From Saururus chinensis (Eukaryota > Streptophyta > Magnoliopsida > Piperales > Saururaceae), in assembly GCA_035235625.1 (NCBI GenBank), contig CP141143.1, forward strand, positions 22,117,092-22,181,091: DNA of 64,000 nucleotides, in the 5' to 3' direction. Below, in pieces: positions 25,422 through 38,000 of this stretch. The position numbers were made by a program, and so were the translations under genes. The notes beneath the pieces are model-generated. The model was given only the letters and a program-made list of their open reading frames with translations, was not told the origin of the DNA and ran no database searches. How positions within the stretch are numbered: the first letter of the stretch is position 1; each line of letters opens with the position of its first letter.

Positions 25422-27591
25422 TCAAACTCCATGATCGACCTGAGTCTCTCTTTTGGCGAGCCCTTGGAAATGTGCTTCCGGGTTTCTCACCTGCAGCTTG
25501 AAGCCCTTTGCATCTGAGGCTTTCATGATCCTCAACCTTTTGCAGAATCCAATGAACATTCTGCAGTCATACAGGAGATAAAAAAGACTGAGTTCCAGGC
25601 CTTTGATTTGAGAATATAACATATATAGGTGCAGATTAACAATCCAAGATATGGGGCCCGGCACACATGCCCTTTTGAGGGGATATCATCAAATGGTAAC
25701 ACTAATTTCTTTGGAAAATAAAATTCACAAATGATTGTGTTAGAGAAGCATATGATGATGTACTCACTCTATCTCATAATAATGGTTATATTTAGAAAAA
25801 TAGTGATTTTGTTGAACGGCAAAATTCATATCTAAAAGAAGGGAAAATAAGTTTATGATACTCTTTTTTAAGTACCGGATCATTTAAATTAAACAAAATA
25901 AAGCTATTAGTACAGAATAATTTTTTTTGCTAAATAAAGCTATTAATTTAGGATAAAAGGAATACAAGAGAGATAAATCTCGCCATGATCTTCTAAGGAT
26001 ATTTTTTTTCCGGTGGGAATTGAATGAGAAAAATAATTAATTTTATAGTATATATTATTTCTCTTCACCACTACTGGAATCAAATACTGAAATGTACATT
26101 TAGCAAAGGAGATTTTACTAATCTTCAAGAATTGCTTGGTTTTGTATTCCAATTAGAGTAACTATAGGTGGGAGGACTCTATTGTTTATGCCAAAATGTC
26201 TTCCCAGTAGACACATTGAACATTGGAAGCAGTGTTGAGATTATAAGAAACATGTACGTATCACAGATACATTATGAATTTTAGCATCACACCTCAATAT
26301 TAAAATTTGGTATAGCTCATGTTGGAAAATGCAAAGAATAAGTTAGCATCATACAGACTGAATAATTAAGTCTGTTAAGCCTATGTAGTAAATCATTCGA
26401 GTTTAACTGTTTGACTCTATTTTGGTAATGCAAGAGAGCTACATGGTACATACAATATTCAATTGATAGTGCCTAGATATTTCATATAGGGGGGTGAGAA
26501 TTGTGAGGCCACAACTACTGGTAAGAATGTGGAGTGAATAAATACTTCTAGTAAATGGGCCCCAACAATAATGGTCAGTAAAGTTCATATTTACTGCAAA
26601 CCTGATAATAAAATTCATAATTTATGAATTAGACTATTAAAAGAGGACTTACTCCCAAGGGACATCTCCAACCAGCATCCAGTCTCCTTCTTTGTCCTCA
26701 TGGATCGTTACATATTCAGAGTAGTCAGAGCCATTCCCAGTTACATTTCCTGAAAATTGAAAAGAAAACGAATCACCAAATATTCAAAAGAAGCACTACA
26801 AAATAAAATTTGTTGCATCAAGCACACTAGTTCAAGGCACTTCGAATTTTAATTTCCATCAACAAAAATAGGACTTACCAAGTGAACGTAGACATAATTA
26901 TAATTCCATCCATATATAGTAATTATATGCCTCACCCTATGTTTCAAAATATGTTATTCATGCATGTACGTAGGTTTTATGCACTTGAAGACTGCATGAT
27001 TAAATTATCGTTGTTGCCCGCTATTTGTGTTCTGATATATAATCAGAATTAGGATCTTGTAGTGAAAAACTGCTCTTAGGATAAACGTTTAAAGTTTCAC
27101 AAATTTGTCTTATATTAACAATTTTTCTTCAGGTAGTGAGAGAGAAACCAAAGAGAAAAAACTAGAGGAAGAAGAAGAAGCTAACCTGCTCCAAAACACC
27201 CAAATAGCCTGTTCAGCCCGGCAGAGAGATCCGCATACCCGCCATAAGCACTCAAGTCCACCTTCCTCAAGAACGGGGCTCCGTCCATGCTAACCTTCAC
27301 GTAAGTCTTCTTCACCTCCCCCTCAGTGATCTTCTTCTCCTCAAGGTTGCCACCGCCAACGTTGCAGCTCCACTGCCGGTACGAGCATATCGGCGGCCAC
27401 CCGATGATCCGGCTCTTCGCCCGGCTGCCCCCGCCCGCCGCGCCCCCTTCGTCGCTCGTGCTGTTCTCGTCTGCCGCCGCCTCCGGGCCCACTTCGGCAA
27501 ACAGCCTCTTCTTCTCCGTCTTCTCCACATGACGACCAGGGAGGCCCAGCCTCAGCTCCGTGATCTCCAGTCCAAGTGCCACACCCGCCAT
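25422..27591 (-). CDS. Aux/IAA auxin-response repressor (gene 2), IAA6/IAA19-like
   Basis: Auxin-degradable nuclear repressor of ARFs. Three exons: 27591-27186, 26749-26653 and 25560-25422; 642 nt, 213 aa, splice phases consistent (GCAG|GTTAG, TTTCAG|GAAAT, GGGA|GTAAGT, CTGCAG|AATG). Domain I is [12 protein letters not shown] (9-20), with a full LxLxL repression motif. A KKR basic patch is at 27-29. The degron is [13 protein letters not shown] (61-73). PB1 elements are [17 protein letters not shown] (97-113) and [17 protein letters not shown] (152-168), then [18 protein letters not shown] (174-191). The start [19 protein letters not shown] and the MK(A/R)SDA(K/T)GF ending resemble AtIAA6/19. 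Exon 1 is very GC-rich and runs through the degron and into domain III without the intron that gene 1 has just before its degron. The tail extends about 20 residues past the usual end. Its 1.1-kb second intron holds a Stowaway-like MITE. Confidence 0.95.
25763..25962. mobile_element. Stowaway-like MITE in the second intron of Aux/IAA gene 2
   Basis: About 200 bp between TA dinucleotides (25761-25762, 25963-25964). The whole interior aligns by eye with the 6163-6363 copy, including GATACTCTTTTTTAAGTACC. The termini are more diverged than in that copy, suggesting an older insertion. Confidence 0.78.
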
Positions 27592-27706
27592 TGTATCAAG
27601 TCCAATCCCTCCTCTGATCCTTCTTCTTCTTCAAGTGCTTTTGATTGCTTCTTGTGATGATGGCAATGTGAATGTGTTAACGAATACGAGGGCGGTGAGG
27701 TTGGTG

Positions 27707-27713
27707 TAATATA
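27707..27713 (-). promoter_or_regulatory. TATA-like box of Aux/IAA gene 2
   Basis: TATATTA on the minus strand, about 116 bp upstream of the ATG. Confidence 0.42.
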
Positions 27714-28329
27714 GCCAGGAGAGGGGGGGACATGGGGGGCAGCAGGGACAGTTCAGAGGGGGCCCTTTACCGGTCGGTCACATGAGAGGCACAGGTGGGC
27801 CCCCTGCTGTCCGTAGCGCTGTCCACGGGTCGGGGTCATGGTGGTGGATATGGGACAGGATCTGACGGTTGGGAGTGGTTGATGTGTCTGTGGGATCAGA
27901 TATGGACCGTCGGATGGATTTGGACTGGGCAGCTGGCATGTGACATGATTGGTCAAGGGCCTCCTTCTCCTCCCCTCCCGCTATTGGAGCTTGCGCACGT
28001 GCCAATTCAGTTTAACCTTCGATTCCCCTCCGAAAAATTTTCACCACCTTTTTAATCCTTTGTCCCTCATCCCTCATACTTCATGTCCTGTCTACTTTGT
28101 TATTCATTAATGAAATATGCGAATTTGTGTGTACCATGGGATGGGCCCACGAGTGAGTCACAATGGTGTGGATGGCAATGGAGCCCACAATGAATTAGAA
28201 GCAAAAATATCTAGCAAAAAAAAAAGTAAAAAATATCTAGCAAAAAAAAGAGTAAAAGAAAGACCGCCTTATCCGTGTCTTTTCCCCCCCTCTTATTTGA
28301 AGTTATAGTTATAAATAAGATATATAGGC

Positions 28330-28460
28330 CAATCCAGTAAGTGGTGTGCTGGTTCGACCTCACTTGTCTAGGGAATGTCCTAAGGTTGAATCCCAACCGC
28401 ATGACATCTACTGTGTATGTGTGACAGGGGTGTATGAGTTGTACTAACCTAAAAAAAATT
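28330..28460 (+). mobile_element. Possible tRNA-derived SINE
   Basis: A head with box-like words (CAGTAAGTGGTGTGCTGG and AAGGTTGAATCCCAACC, the latter close to a B box) is followed by a GT-rich body and a short A-rich tail, the layout of plant Au-type SINEs. Boundaries and target duplication are not clear. Confidence 0.35.
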
Positions 28461-30255
28461 AGACATAATAAAATAAAAACATAATTTTGAACACAAGTTT
28501 TTTAAGGTAATTGATGAAGTATAAAAAAAGAATATAATGCAAGTTTGTTGCACCTTCTTCAACTCTTTTTTATTTTTCAACTTAATTCAAAGTTGGTAAG
28601 CAACTCAAATGTATGAGGTTTGTTGGTATTTCATATCCTCTCGGTCTTAAATTAATAGCATTATTTAGTAAAAAAAATTATTTTATATTAATAACTTTAT
28701 TTTATTTTATTTAATAAATTAAGTAATTAAAAAAAAGTATCATAAACTTATTTTTTTTATCTTAGATATAAATTTTACAATTTAATAAAAATTATTATTA
28801 TTAAAAAAGTACATATTAATATAAAAAAGATAGTATTTAATTTTAAAAGATTAGATATATGTTTTTTTGCCACCTGAGTCACAAATGGCCACAGAGCTAG
28901 AGGCACTCGAGTGAGAATATTGAAAGCCACTAATGTACTAGTATGTGATGTGAAAGCAGTCGGAATGTGTAAACATGGAGGGAATAAAGGGTTGGTAGAC
29001 ATAGGGCATATTGGGGGCAGGGTTGTACCTTATGGGCTGGATTTGTTGAAGGTTTGCAATATTATGAGTTGTATTCTAGTTCTACAGAAATAGATGTCAC
29101 CCACAAGCCACATGTAGGAAGACAACTGCAACCCCATGTGTCTATAATATAAACGTCTATTTAGAAAACAAACAAGAGTACTATAAATAGTAAAATATTT
29201 TATTTTAATATTTTATTTAGGGAGAAGCTAATATGTGTCGGGTCGTAAAAAATGTGTCTGGCATATCACAAGCTGTCAGATCATCATCCAATGGTTCATG
29301 TCAAATGAGTCGGGAGGCAGGTGAGAGATCAAAACTTACCTGCCCTCTAAGTTTTATTAATTCACATCGGGTGGGTCATCTGACACAGATGCCAAACGCA
29401 TATTAATGGGTCTCTTCTATATATCCCATATTTATAGTTTTATTTGAAAAAATTATAATTTTTATTGATTGATAAGACGTAGCTAAGAGAGTGAAAATAA
29501 ATCTTTTTAGATAACTTTTATAACTAAGTAAAGCTGTCAAATTTTTTTTTTATATATATATATTATTAATAAAAAAATTTATTAATTTTATTTTATATTA
29601 TCCTAAAAATAGACATGCATAAGTCCACAGGTTCACCTGTATTATCAATGTAACATAATTTGTTAGTTAATCGCCATAGAATTCCAACGATTTGATAGAT
29701 ATTATATTAATGTTTGTTTAATTTTTTAAAGTTAGTAAAGCTATTTAATTTTACAATTTTGAAAAGCCAAAGATGTAAAAATAAATATAAAAAAATAAAC
29801 ATGAGCACGGGTTTACACACTATGGTGTAAATTAGGGTACGTGAGCAACTAGATCAAGATCCGACGATGCACATTACTTAAAGGCTGGTTATCCTTAAGT
29901 AATATGAATCCAACAAGACCCTAGCTTTGTGAACCTAAGATCATATTAACAAAATTTATATAAAAGTACTTAGTTTTACGGTAAAAATGAATGCATGAAA
30001 CAAGGTTGGAGGTTTGAGACTGCAACTGCAAGTCTACAAGAAGTGGACCCCAACAAAAAAGCAGATGTCCCTCTTCCACCGAGCAACTCGATTTTCCTGA
30101 CTCATTTCTCCGTGGATATGGGCCCGGAAGAACACATGTGGCCCACACCGGGATTTCCCGTCAACGCGCACTCGATGGCGGTCTAGATTTGGAGCGACAG
30201 GGCCCAGCGCACGAAGTAACCCCAAACCGCCCAGGCTCGGCCCAGTCCGCTGGAT

Positions 30256-30354
30256 TTACATAAATGAGCTGGGCCCAGGACGAGGCTCCCTCGGATTTCA
30301 ACGGTCGGAAGAACCTGACAAGCTACGGCTTACATAAATGAGCTGGGCCCAGGA
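30256..30354. repeat. 25-bp direct repeat pair
   Basis: TTACATAAATGAGCTGGGCC plus CAGGA occurs identically at 30256-30280 and 30330-30354. The 74-bp spacing suggests a small segmental duplication. Confidence 0.85.
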
Positions 30355-31555
30355 GATATGAAGTGAGTGGCCAGATCGTCTCTAGGAGTGGGCTTGGGGT
30401 CGTGTAGACGCGGAGCGATCTGGGCCATGGATGGATGGGATCTGAGACGGGAGGCCCAGGTGCGGACTCGTGGCGGTGAAGATCTAGGCCGGATTCATGC
30501 CATGTGAATCTCACGTGGGTTCACGTGTGCCCGTGTGAGTGTGGCCACTCAAATTCTCTTACGTCATGGTCGTTGCAACGAATCACGAAACGTGAACATA
30601 AAGCTCAAGGCCAGCACGAGAGTTTGCGTGTGTTTTGGATCAGATGATCACTTTAGGGTTTTGCATGATGTCCCAATTCGTTGTTGCTCAATGTCATACG
30701 TGTTATATTATTAGTGTTCGTGGAAGAACGATGTTGCTAAATGCACGTCAAAAAAGGCTTATTGCCGAATGAAAAACGTCTAGGGTTCAGGGCACCCAAC
30801 TCAGCCTATCTACTCAAACTTAAGTGTACAGACAGCTACGGTTGGATTGTCAATTAACACGCCAGTATGAATGCCTGTGAAGATTTTAAAATGCGCTTAT
30901 TGTATGTGGGTTTGTGGCAGTTAAAAGTTAAAACTAATTGTAGCTGATCATTCAACCGGCTACTACCGGTTTAAAATTGTCACACGCCCTGTTGTAGGTT
31001 AATTAATATCTTTCCCAGGCTTGATAGTAAATGAAAGTTAATATTTTTATTCTATTTTTTTATATTATACTTATGCTTAATAGAGAAAAGTAAATTTTAG
31101 GTAGGACTTACATTTATTATCCAATCAAAGTTGGTATAGAACTTACAGTGTAAAAAAAAACTAGAGTATGAATATTATTTTCTACGAAGTATTTTTAATA
31201 TCCTATTATAATATTAAACCCAACGTAAAAAAATACATGAGAATCCTTTATCAACGAGATCGCGCGATAGTACATATGCTAACAAATATTAGCTTCAATA
31301 GTCCTAATACTAACACGTGCGTTAATCTTAAATATTAATAGTTCTCAAGCATTCTTCATGTTGAGCTTATTGTGATAAGAAAGAAGTATGAAAAATTCTT
31401 CCTATTTTCTATAGTAAATAGTATATATGCAAAAGACATTAATGATGATTTCTTGAAATAGTAACGAAAGCCCTATAAACCCTTTGCGGTGGGTACCGTT
31501 TGATGTTTGTTGTTGTGATTAAAAGACGCATGAGCACATGGAGGGGGCCTTGTGA

Positions 31556-33530
31556 TGTTTGAAATGAGAGAAGTTTATACAAGCTCGAGAGGAGACTCTA
31601 CTTGCACGCATGTTTGCGATATACTTGAAACAGTAGGATTATGTGCAGATTGAGGGAGCTGAAAGCGTCATATTCCCACGACTGATCGGATATGCCGAGG
31701 GCAGGTGGTTTGTCTAATTCATAAACCATAAAAACATGAACTTATACATGCACAGTGCTGCTATTGGTAAGAGCTACTGGAAACTACTTGACTCCTTTCT
31801 CCATTCAGCATGCTTTGAACCTAACATATAAGATAATGCTGAAGAAAAAAGAGTGATAAGTGTCGGAAGGAAGTGCAGAAGTGGCCGAAGGAGGCAACAT
31901 TTTATGTCCTTCGAAACATACTGAGTATGACACTAGTTTGTGCCATATGGATTGCATATGGCTCGTATTTTAAACTGTGGATTTGATCACTTTGCTCTTA
32001 CACAAGAAACAAAATTCTGGCCTTTGGGCCTATCCCAACTGACATTGGTCTTGGGCAACGGGGACAAAACTTAAAAGAACTTGTCTTGACCAATTTTCTT
32101 GACCAACGCATGGTGATCAATAGTAGGAGGCTGACATATCAATAAAATGCAGCGACAGAGAAACTTGATAATCTAATCTATATTCCAAGGTTTCTTTTTC
32201 CATATGTTCATTGATCATGCATGCATTATGATCACGGTGGGTAGTGGGTTGTGAGGAAAATATTTTTCAAACTTAAAAGTGTTTTAATATCCCAAAAATG
32301 GAGCCAAACAAATCAGACCAAGCCACCCCAAATCAGTCTAGGAGTGACGATGAAACAAAATAGAAATCTAAGTTTAAACGGGATCAATCAATCGAACAAA
32401 GCACTTCCTTCACGGATCATATACTAATGGTGCAATAATCAATGATCAAGTGCAGGCAAAATCATATGCTACTAATAACTAAATGAGCATCACCAAACAA
32501 AGGGTCCATGGCCAAACCTACCCCATCTAAAATAAATATTCTTGAAACAAGAGCAAGTACAAAGATAGTTATCCCCAAAATCAAAGCCCTGAAATCACTT
32601 TAGTTCTCACTACAAATATACAAAAAGAGTTTAAGCAATTCCCAAACCCTAATACAAAAGCAAGAAACCAGTAGACCCTAGCTAAACAATGGGAAAAAAA
32701 CCTACCAAGGACTAAGGGCATCTAATTGATCAAATACAAACGAGACTTTAGCACCCCAAAGTGACCTAGTGGGGCCTATTTCACTAAACTCCTACTAACA
32801 AAGGCTTCATAAAGGCAAGTCGTAAACTAGGAATTTGATATCATATTCTCTATCCAAACAACTCTTAAATAGATATTATAAAATGGTTAAATCCTATATG
32901 GGGTCTCTTTACTCTTTACATTCAAACTAGTTGCTTTTAGCTATAAATTCTATGTATTCCTAGTTAGGGGTATTAAGGAGCTGAGCATTTGGATTGCTCA
33001 GCTTGAACTTGAATTATTCAAGCTCAGCTTGAAGCATGAAGAAACTTGAATCTTCTAGCTTGAGTTCGGTACAAATTGGCTTGAGCTCAAGCTCACCAAG
33101 CTTGAACTACAATGAGTCAATCATGAACCTAGGTTCGACTTTGGCACAAACTAAAAAAAATAGTAAAATATATCTACATCTAAAGTATAAGAAGTATCTC
33201 ATTTAGTAAGATATTTTTAGTATTAAATAATAATAAATATACTTAAACAAGAATTACGATGACACTTCTAACAACTTATTATAAATAGTTACTAGGAAAG
33301 AAGAAAAATAAGACAAATGAGTTTAATTACATATAAACCACAAAGGCAGCATTTATATTTTTCTATATTTACGTATGTATAATTACTAAAAAAGATGCAA
33401 AAAGTAGAAACCAACAATAGTGACATTATCATCTACTTCTTCGTATCTTATTTTCTTTACACGCTTACAAAACACTAAAAAAGATACAGAAAAAAGAAAC
33501 CTAAGTAACAAAATTATTCTTGACGCTGAG
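31556..33530 (+). repeat. Direct repeat D1 (about 1.97 kb)
   Basis: Collinear over its whole length with D2 (39901-41856), differing by scattered substitutions and small indels (roughly 90% or more identical by eye). It begins TGTTT and ends GACGCTGAG. It holds no recognisable protein. It lacks CA at its end and no primer site follows, so D1 and D2 are not treated as LTRs. A segment near 32965-33125 is rich in AGCTTGA/CAAGCT words, as in some hAT MITEs. Confidence 0.9.
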
Positions 33531-35056
33531 TATAAAAACTTAATAATGGTTTGAATACAACTATAATAATTAGATAACATGACAGCATGATAGTGTAGCA
33601 ATTTAGATCTAAAATTAACATGTTATACCATTTTCTAGCTTAAACCATTATTTAATTACGAACATAAGAGCTAGCATGCATAAGGCATACCTATCATGCC
33701 AAGTCATAAATATTTAAGTTAGAACCTAACATGCATCTTACATAGGTATTTATTTATATCTATTCAAATCAAGCATGATAACTTCATAAATCACATAAGA
33801 AGTGTCTCCTTCATACCCTTTCTGATCATGCAACCATATCATATAAATCTACATAATAGTGTCTCATTAATACCCTTTTTGATCATTCATTTATATCACA
33901 TAAACCTACATAGTAGTGTCTTATTTATACACTTTCTGATCATGTATTCATATCACATAAACCTACATAATAGTATCTCATTCACACAATTCAAATTATG
34001 TATTCTTATTACATCCGCATTCATCCTGCATGACAAACGTGTCAAACACATGATACACAATTATGCATAGAATTCATAATACACATACATCAACACAAAT
34101 GGTGACTGCCTCAATGAAGGAGTAAACATAAGTATTACCACACAGGCAGGACACGATCAAGGCCACAAAGGCGAGATGTGGTCAAATTTTCACACAGAAA
34201 ATGTAAGAGGGTCAGGGTTGTCAACCCCTAAAGCTGCTCACCCTGGACAATCCTAGCCAAGGATGTTCGATTCTCACACAGAGAACCTAGAACAAGTATG
34301 TTTGCCCAGGGACATCTCCTACAGTGGGGGAGAGAACCCTAAAACACGTGGTAGCAAGTGCACGAGGCATACCACTTTGGATTCTCAGGGTCCAGATGAC
34401 AATTATGATAACTCATTCACAAGACAAGTACACAACTTGTCCCCACATAACTCAATTTAACTAGACTCAACCCGAGGAGTGTGTATGTTTCATATTATAA
34501 CTTAAATCGAAAACATGTCCTTTCGGACCAACCAAGTTCTGATTAATTTACTGAGTGATTAATCTGGCACGCAATCTCAATAATTGCATACAATCAATCA
34601 ATTTTGGTTAAATATCGGTAAAACTTCGTTCATGAATACCGATCCATGATGTATTATAACATGACACATTTGTGAGCAAGACCTACGTAGGTTCCAACAC
34701 ATAGAATGTGCTCCCAATCAGTCCCCTCATGCATCATAATCAAGTATAATTAATTATAATTTTATAGTAAATTTCTCATACGTGTGTGTATTCATGTATA
34801 TTCTAAGTACATGACGAATGCTTTGACATAAACTCATAATGCAATATACGTATGCTTAAACACATTCAAAACAATGATTCCTAACTGAAATCAAAACAAA
34901 GTCTATCATAAAGCTTAAATTCATCCATGTGAAATTGTACACTCACTCCTACAAGCATGATTTTTCTCCACATTAAGTCATAACATGATCACATCAATTA
35001 CTCATAAATCATTCACATTATAAGAAAATACACCTCATCATTTTCCATATAATATT
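33531..35056 (+). mobile_element. Partial long LTR, family X copy A (left part)
   Basis: From 33531 the sequence is collinear with the interior of copy B (from about 35544), in the same orientation. Copy A is interrupted at 35056 by copy B and resumes at 38810. It contains no coding domain. It carries about three and a half units of the 57-bp tandem repeat (33819-34010). Fossil, partial. Older than copy B, which sits inside it. Confidence 0.82.
33819..34010 (+). repeat. 57-bp tandem repeat in LTR copy A, about 3.5 units
   Basis: Units begin near 33819, 33876 and 33933, with the core CTGATCATG, ATATCACATAAAC and TAGTGTCT. Less homogeneous than the array in copy B. Confidence 0.82.
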
Positions 35057-38000
35057 TGTCACGCCCCGGCATTGCCCAACCTGAGCCGAACCTGGTCCAA
35101 GGGCCGGTCCAGCCCACGGGGGCGACAGTATTGAAAACGATTAAGGAAATAGTGGAAGACTTATGCCCATACCACAAGCGGTCTAGTTAATGGAGTTACG
35201 CACTACTTTGAGCAAGAGTAAATAGGTAGAACCAAAAGAGTTGCTTTAAACTCTAAATTAAACTACAATCTCAAACCCATATACTAATAATCCATAGCCA
35301 ACACACTTCGCTCAAAACAAGGTCTCAACCAAAACTAAAGATATAATTTATCACAAGTCTGAAACAAGAACCACTCCACAAAGGTCCTAACATCATAACA
35401 AAATAATTAGAGAGATATGCAAAATTTAGTGGCCTCCACTCCTACTCCCAAGCTCTCCCTGACCTCTCCTCATAAAGATGATCATGTTCGACTGCATGTC
35501 ACGCTATGTAGCCCCAAAACAAAACAAGGAAAGTGGAGTGAGTATAAAAATTCAATAATAGTTTGAATACAACTACAATAAAAAGAAAATATGACGGCAT
35601 GACAATATAGCAATTCAAATCCAAAATCTACATGTTATACTACTTTCTGGTCATTTACTAGCTAAAACCCTTATTTAACCATAAATATACGAACTAGTTT
35701 GCATAAAACATACTTATCAAGTCAAGTTATAAATATTCAAGTTATAACCTAGCATGCATCCCATATAAGTATTTGCTCATATATACTCAAATTAAGCATG
35801 ATAATCTCATAAATCACATAAGAAGTGTCTTTTACACCCTATTCTGATCATTCAACTATATCATATAAACTTGCACAATAGTGTCTCATTTACGCACTTT
35901 CTGATCATGCATTCATATCACATAAACTTGCATAATATTGTCTCATTCACACACTTCTTGATCATGCATTCATATCACATAAACCTGCATAATAGTGTCT
36001 CAATCACACCATTTCTGATTATGTATTCATGTCACATAAACCTGCATAATAGTGTCTCATTCACACACTTCTTGATCATGCATTCATATCACATAAACCT
36101 GCATAATAGTGTCTCAATCACACCATTTCTGATTATGTATTCATGTCACATAAACCTGTATAATAGTGTCTTATTTACACACTTTCTGATTATGCATTCA
36201 TATCATATAAACCTCATTCACCCTGCACGACAAATGTGGTGAACACATGATACACAATCATGCATAGCATTCATAATAAACATGCATCAATACAAATGGT
36301 GAATGCCTCCATGAAGGAGTAAATACAAGTATTTCCACAAAGGCTAAACGTAGCCTAATTTCCTAACCAGAAACCTAGGGTGTTGTCCGCTCTGGACATA
36401 GTCCGAATTCCATAAGAAAACTAAGATGTAGGGGTAGTCAGCCCCTCTACTTGCCAAGGACAATCCACACGGGAAGTCCAAATTCCCACATAGGGAACCT
36501 AAAGCAGGTCTGCTTGCCAAAGACGATTCTGGCCAAGAACGTCCAAATTTCTACATCGGGAACCTAGAGTAGGGTGTTCACCAAGGACATCTCTGCGGCG
36601 GGGAGAGTCCAAATTTTCACATAGGGAACCTAGAACACGTGGTAGCCGGTGCACGAGGCATACCACTCTAGGTGCTCAGTGTCCAGATGTGATTATCTCA
36701 ATAAATCTCAACTGCAAGGCAAGTATACAACTCGTCCTCATATAACTCAATTTGACTCGACTCAACGCGGGGATTATACATGTTTCACACAGGAACTTGA
36801 ATAGAAAATATGTCCTTTCGGACCAACCAAGTTCCGATTAATTCATCAACCGATTAATCCGACATGCAATCTCAATCATTGCATACAATTGATCAATTCC
36901 ATTTAAACAACGGTAAAACCTCATTCATGAAGTCCGATACATGATGCATGATATCATGATACATCCGTGAGCAAAAGTCTATGTGGGTTCCAACACATGG
37001 GACGTGCTCCCAATCAATCTCCTCATGTATCATAATCAAAGCATAATTAACCATAATTTCATAGTAAATTCCTCATATGCGTGTGTATTCATGCATATTC
37101 TAAGTACATGACCAATGTTTTATATAAACTCATAAGACAATATACGCATGCTTAAACACATTCAAAACAATAATTTCAAATTGAGATCAAAGCAAAATCC
37201 ACCATAAAGCTTAAATCCATCCATGTGAAATCGAACATTCACTCTCACAAACATGATTTTTTCACACATTAAGCCACAACATGATCATATCAATTACCCA
37301 TAAACCATCCTCATTATAAGAAAACACATTTCACCATTTTCTATATAATATCCCTGCTGAAACATATTCTAATCACAAAAATTCCAACATTCAAGGGTTC
37401 AAGTTACTTCAATATCAACATGCATAATTATCAACATACAACATAATACCACATGACAACACCTAAACATAATCTATATACTTCCATCATCGATTCCACA
37501 CCTACAGTAGCATATTTTCAACATAACACATCTCTCATAACCATTAAAATCATTAAATTGAGTAAAACATTGAAATGTGCATAAGTTTCAAAAATAATAA
37601 AACTACCGTGTAGCCAATCGATCGCCATGTAAGGACGTTCGATCGACTAAATTGAAAATCTGCCAAAAATGTAGAGTTGCCGATTAATGGGCCTAGTAGG
37701 ACATTCGATCGCCAACAAAGCAATTTTGACCTTCTTCATTTCAAAAATCAAAACCGAGATACCGTGAAAACACCTTAAAATCTTCACCCATAGTTTCAAA
37801 CACTATCAAAAACTCATTAAACCTTCCATGATACTAATCTAAACTATTCTAAGACAAAACCCTAAGAAATCGATGTGAAAGATTAACATTTATTAAACCC
37901 ACCATTAGAGCCTAAATTAAGCAAATCTACTTCAAATAACATCATAAAAACCAAGATTTTTATTACCCAAAGTTGAGATTGAAGAACTAATTACCTTTCT

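Larger units (their letters stand above)
27714..31555. other. Intergenic DNA upstream of Aux/IAA gene 2
   Basis: The first 300 bp is GC-rich and likely promoter. A SINE-like stretch lies at 28330-28460, degenerate Stowaway-like sequence near 28634-28860, and a 25-bp direct repeat at 30256 and 30330. The rest is AT-rich without recognisable genes. Confidence 0.5.

Noticed and set aside
28330-28460. A functional tRNA gene
   Set aside because: Only a B-box-like word is convincing; no cloverleaf with acceptor stem can be drawn, so it is listed as SINE-like.
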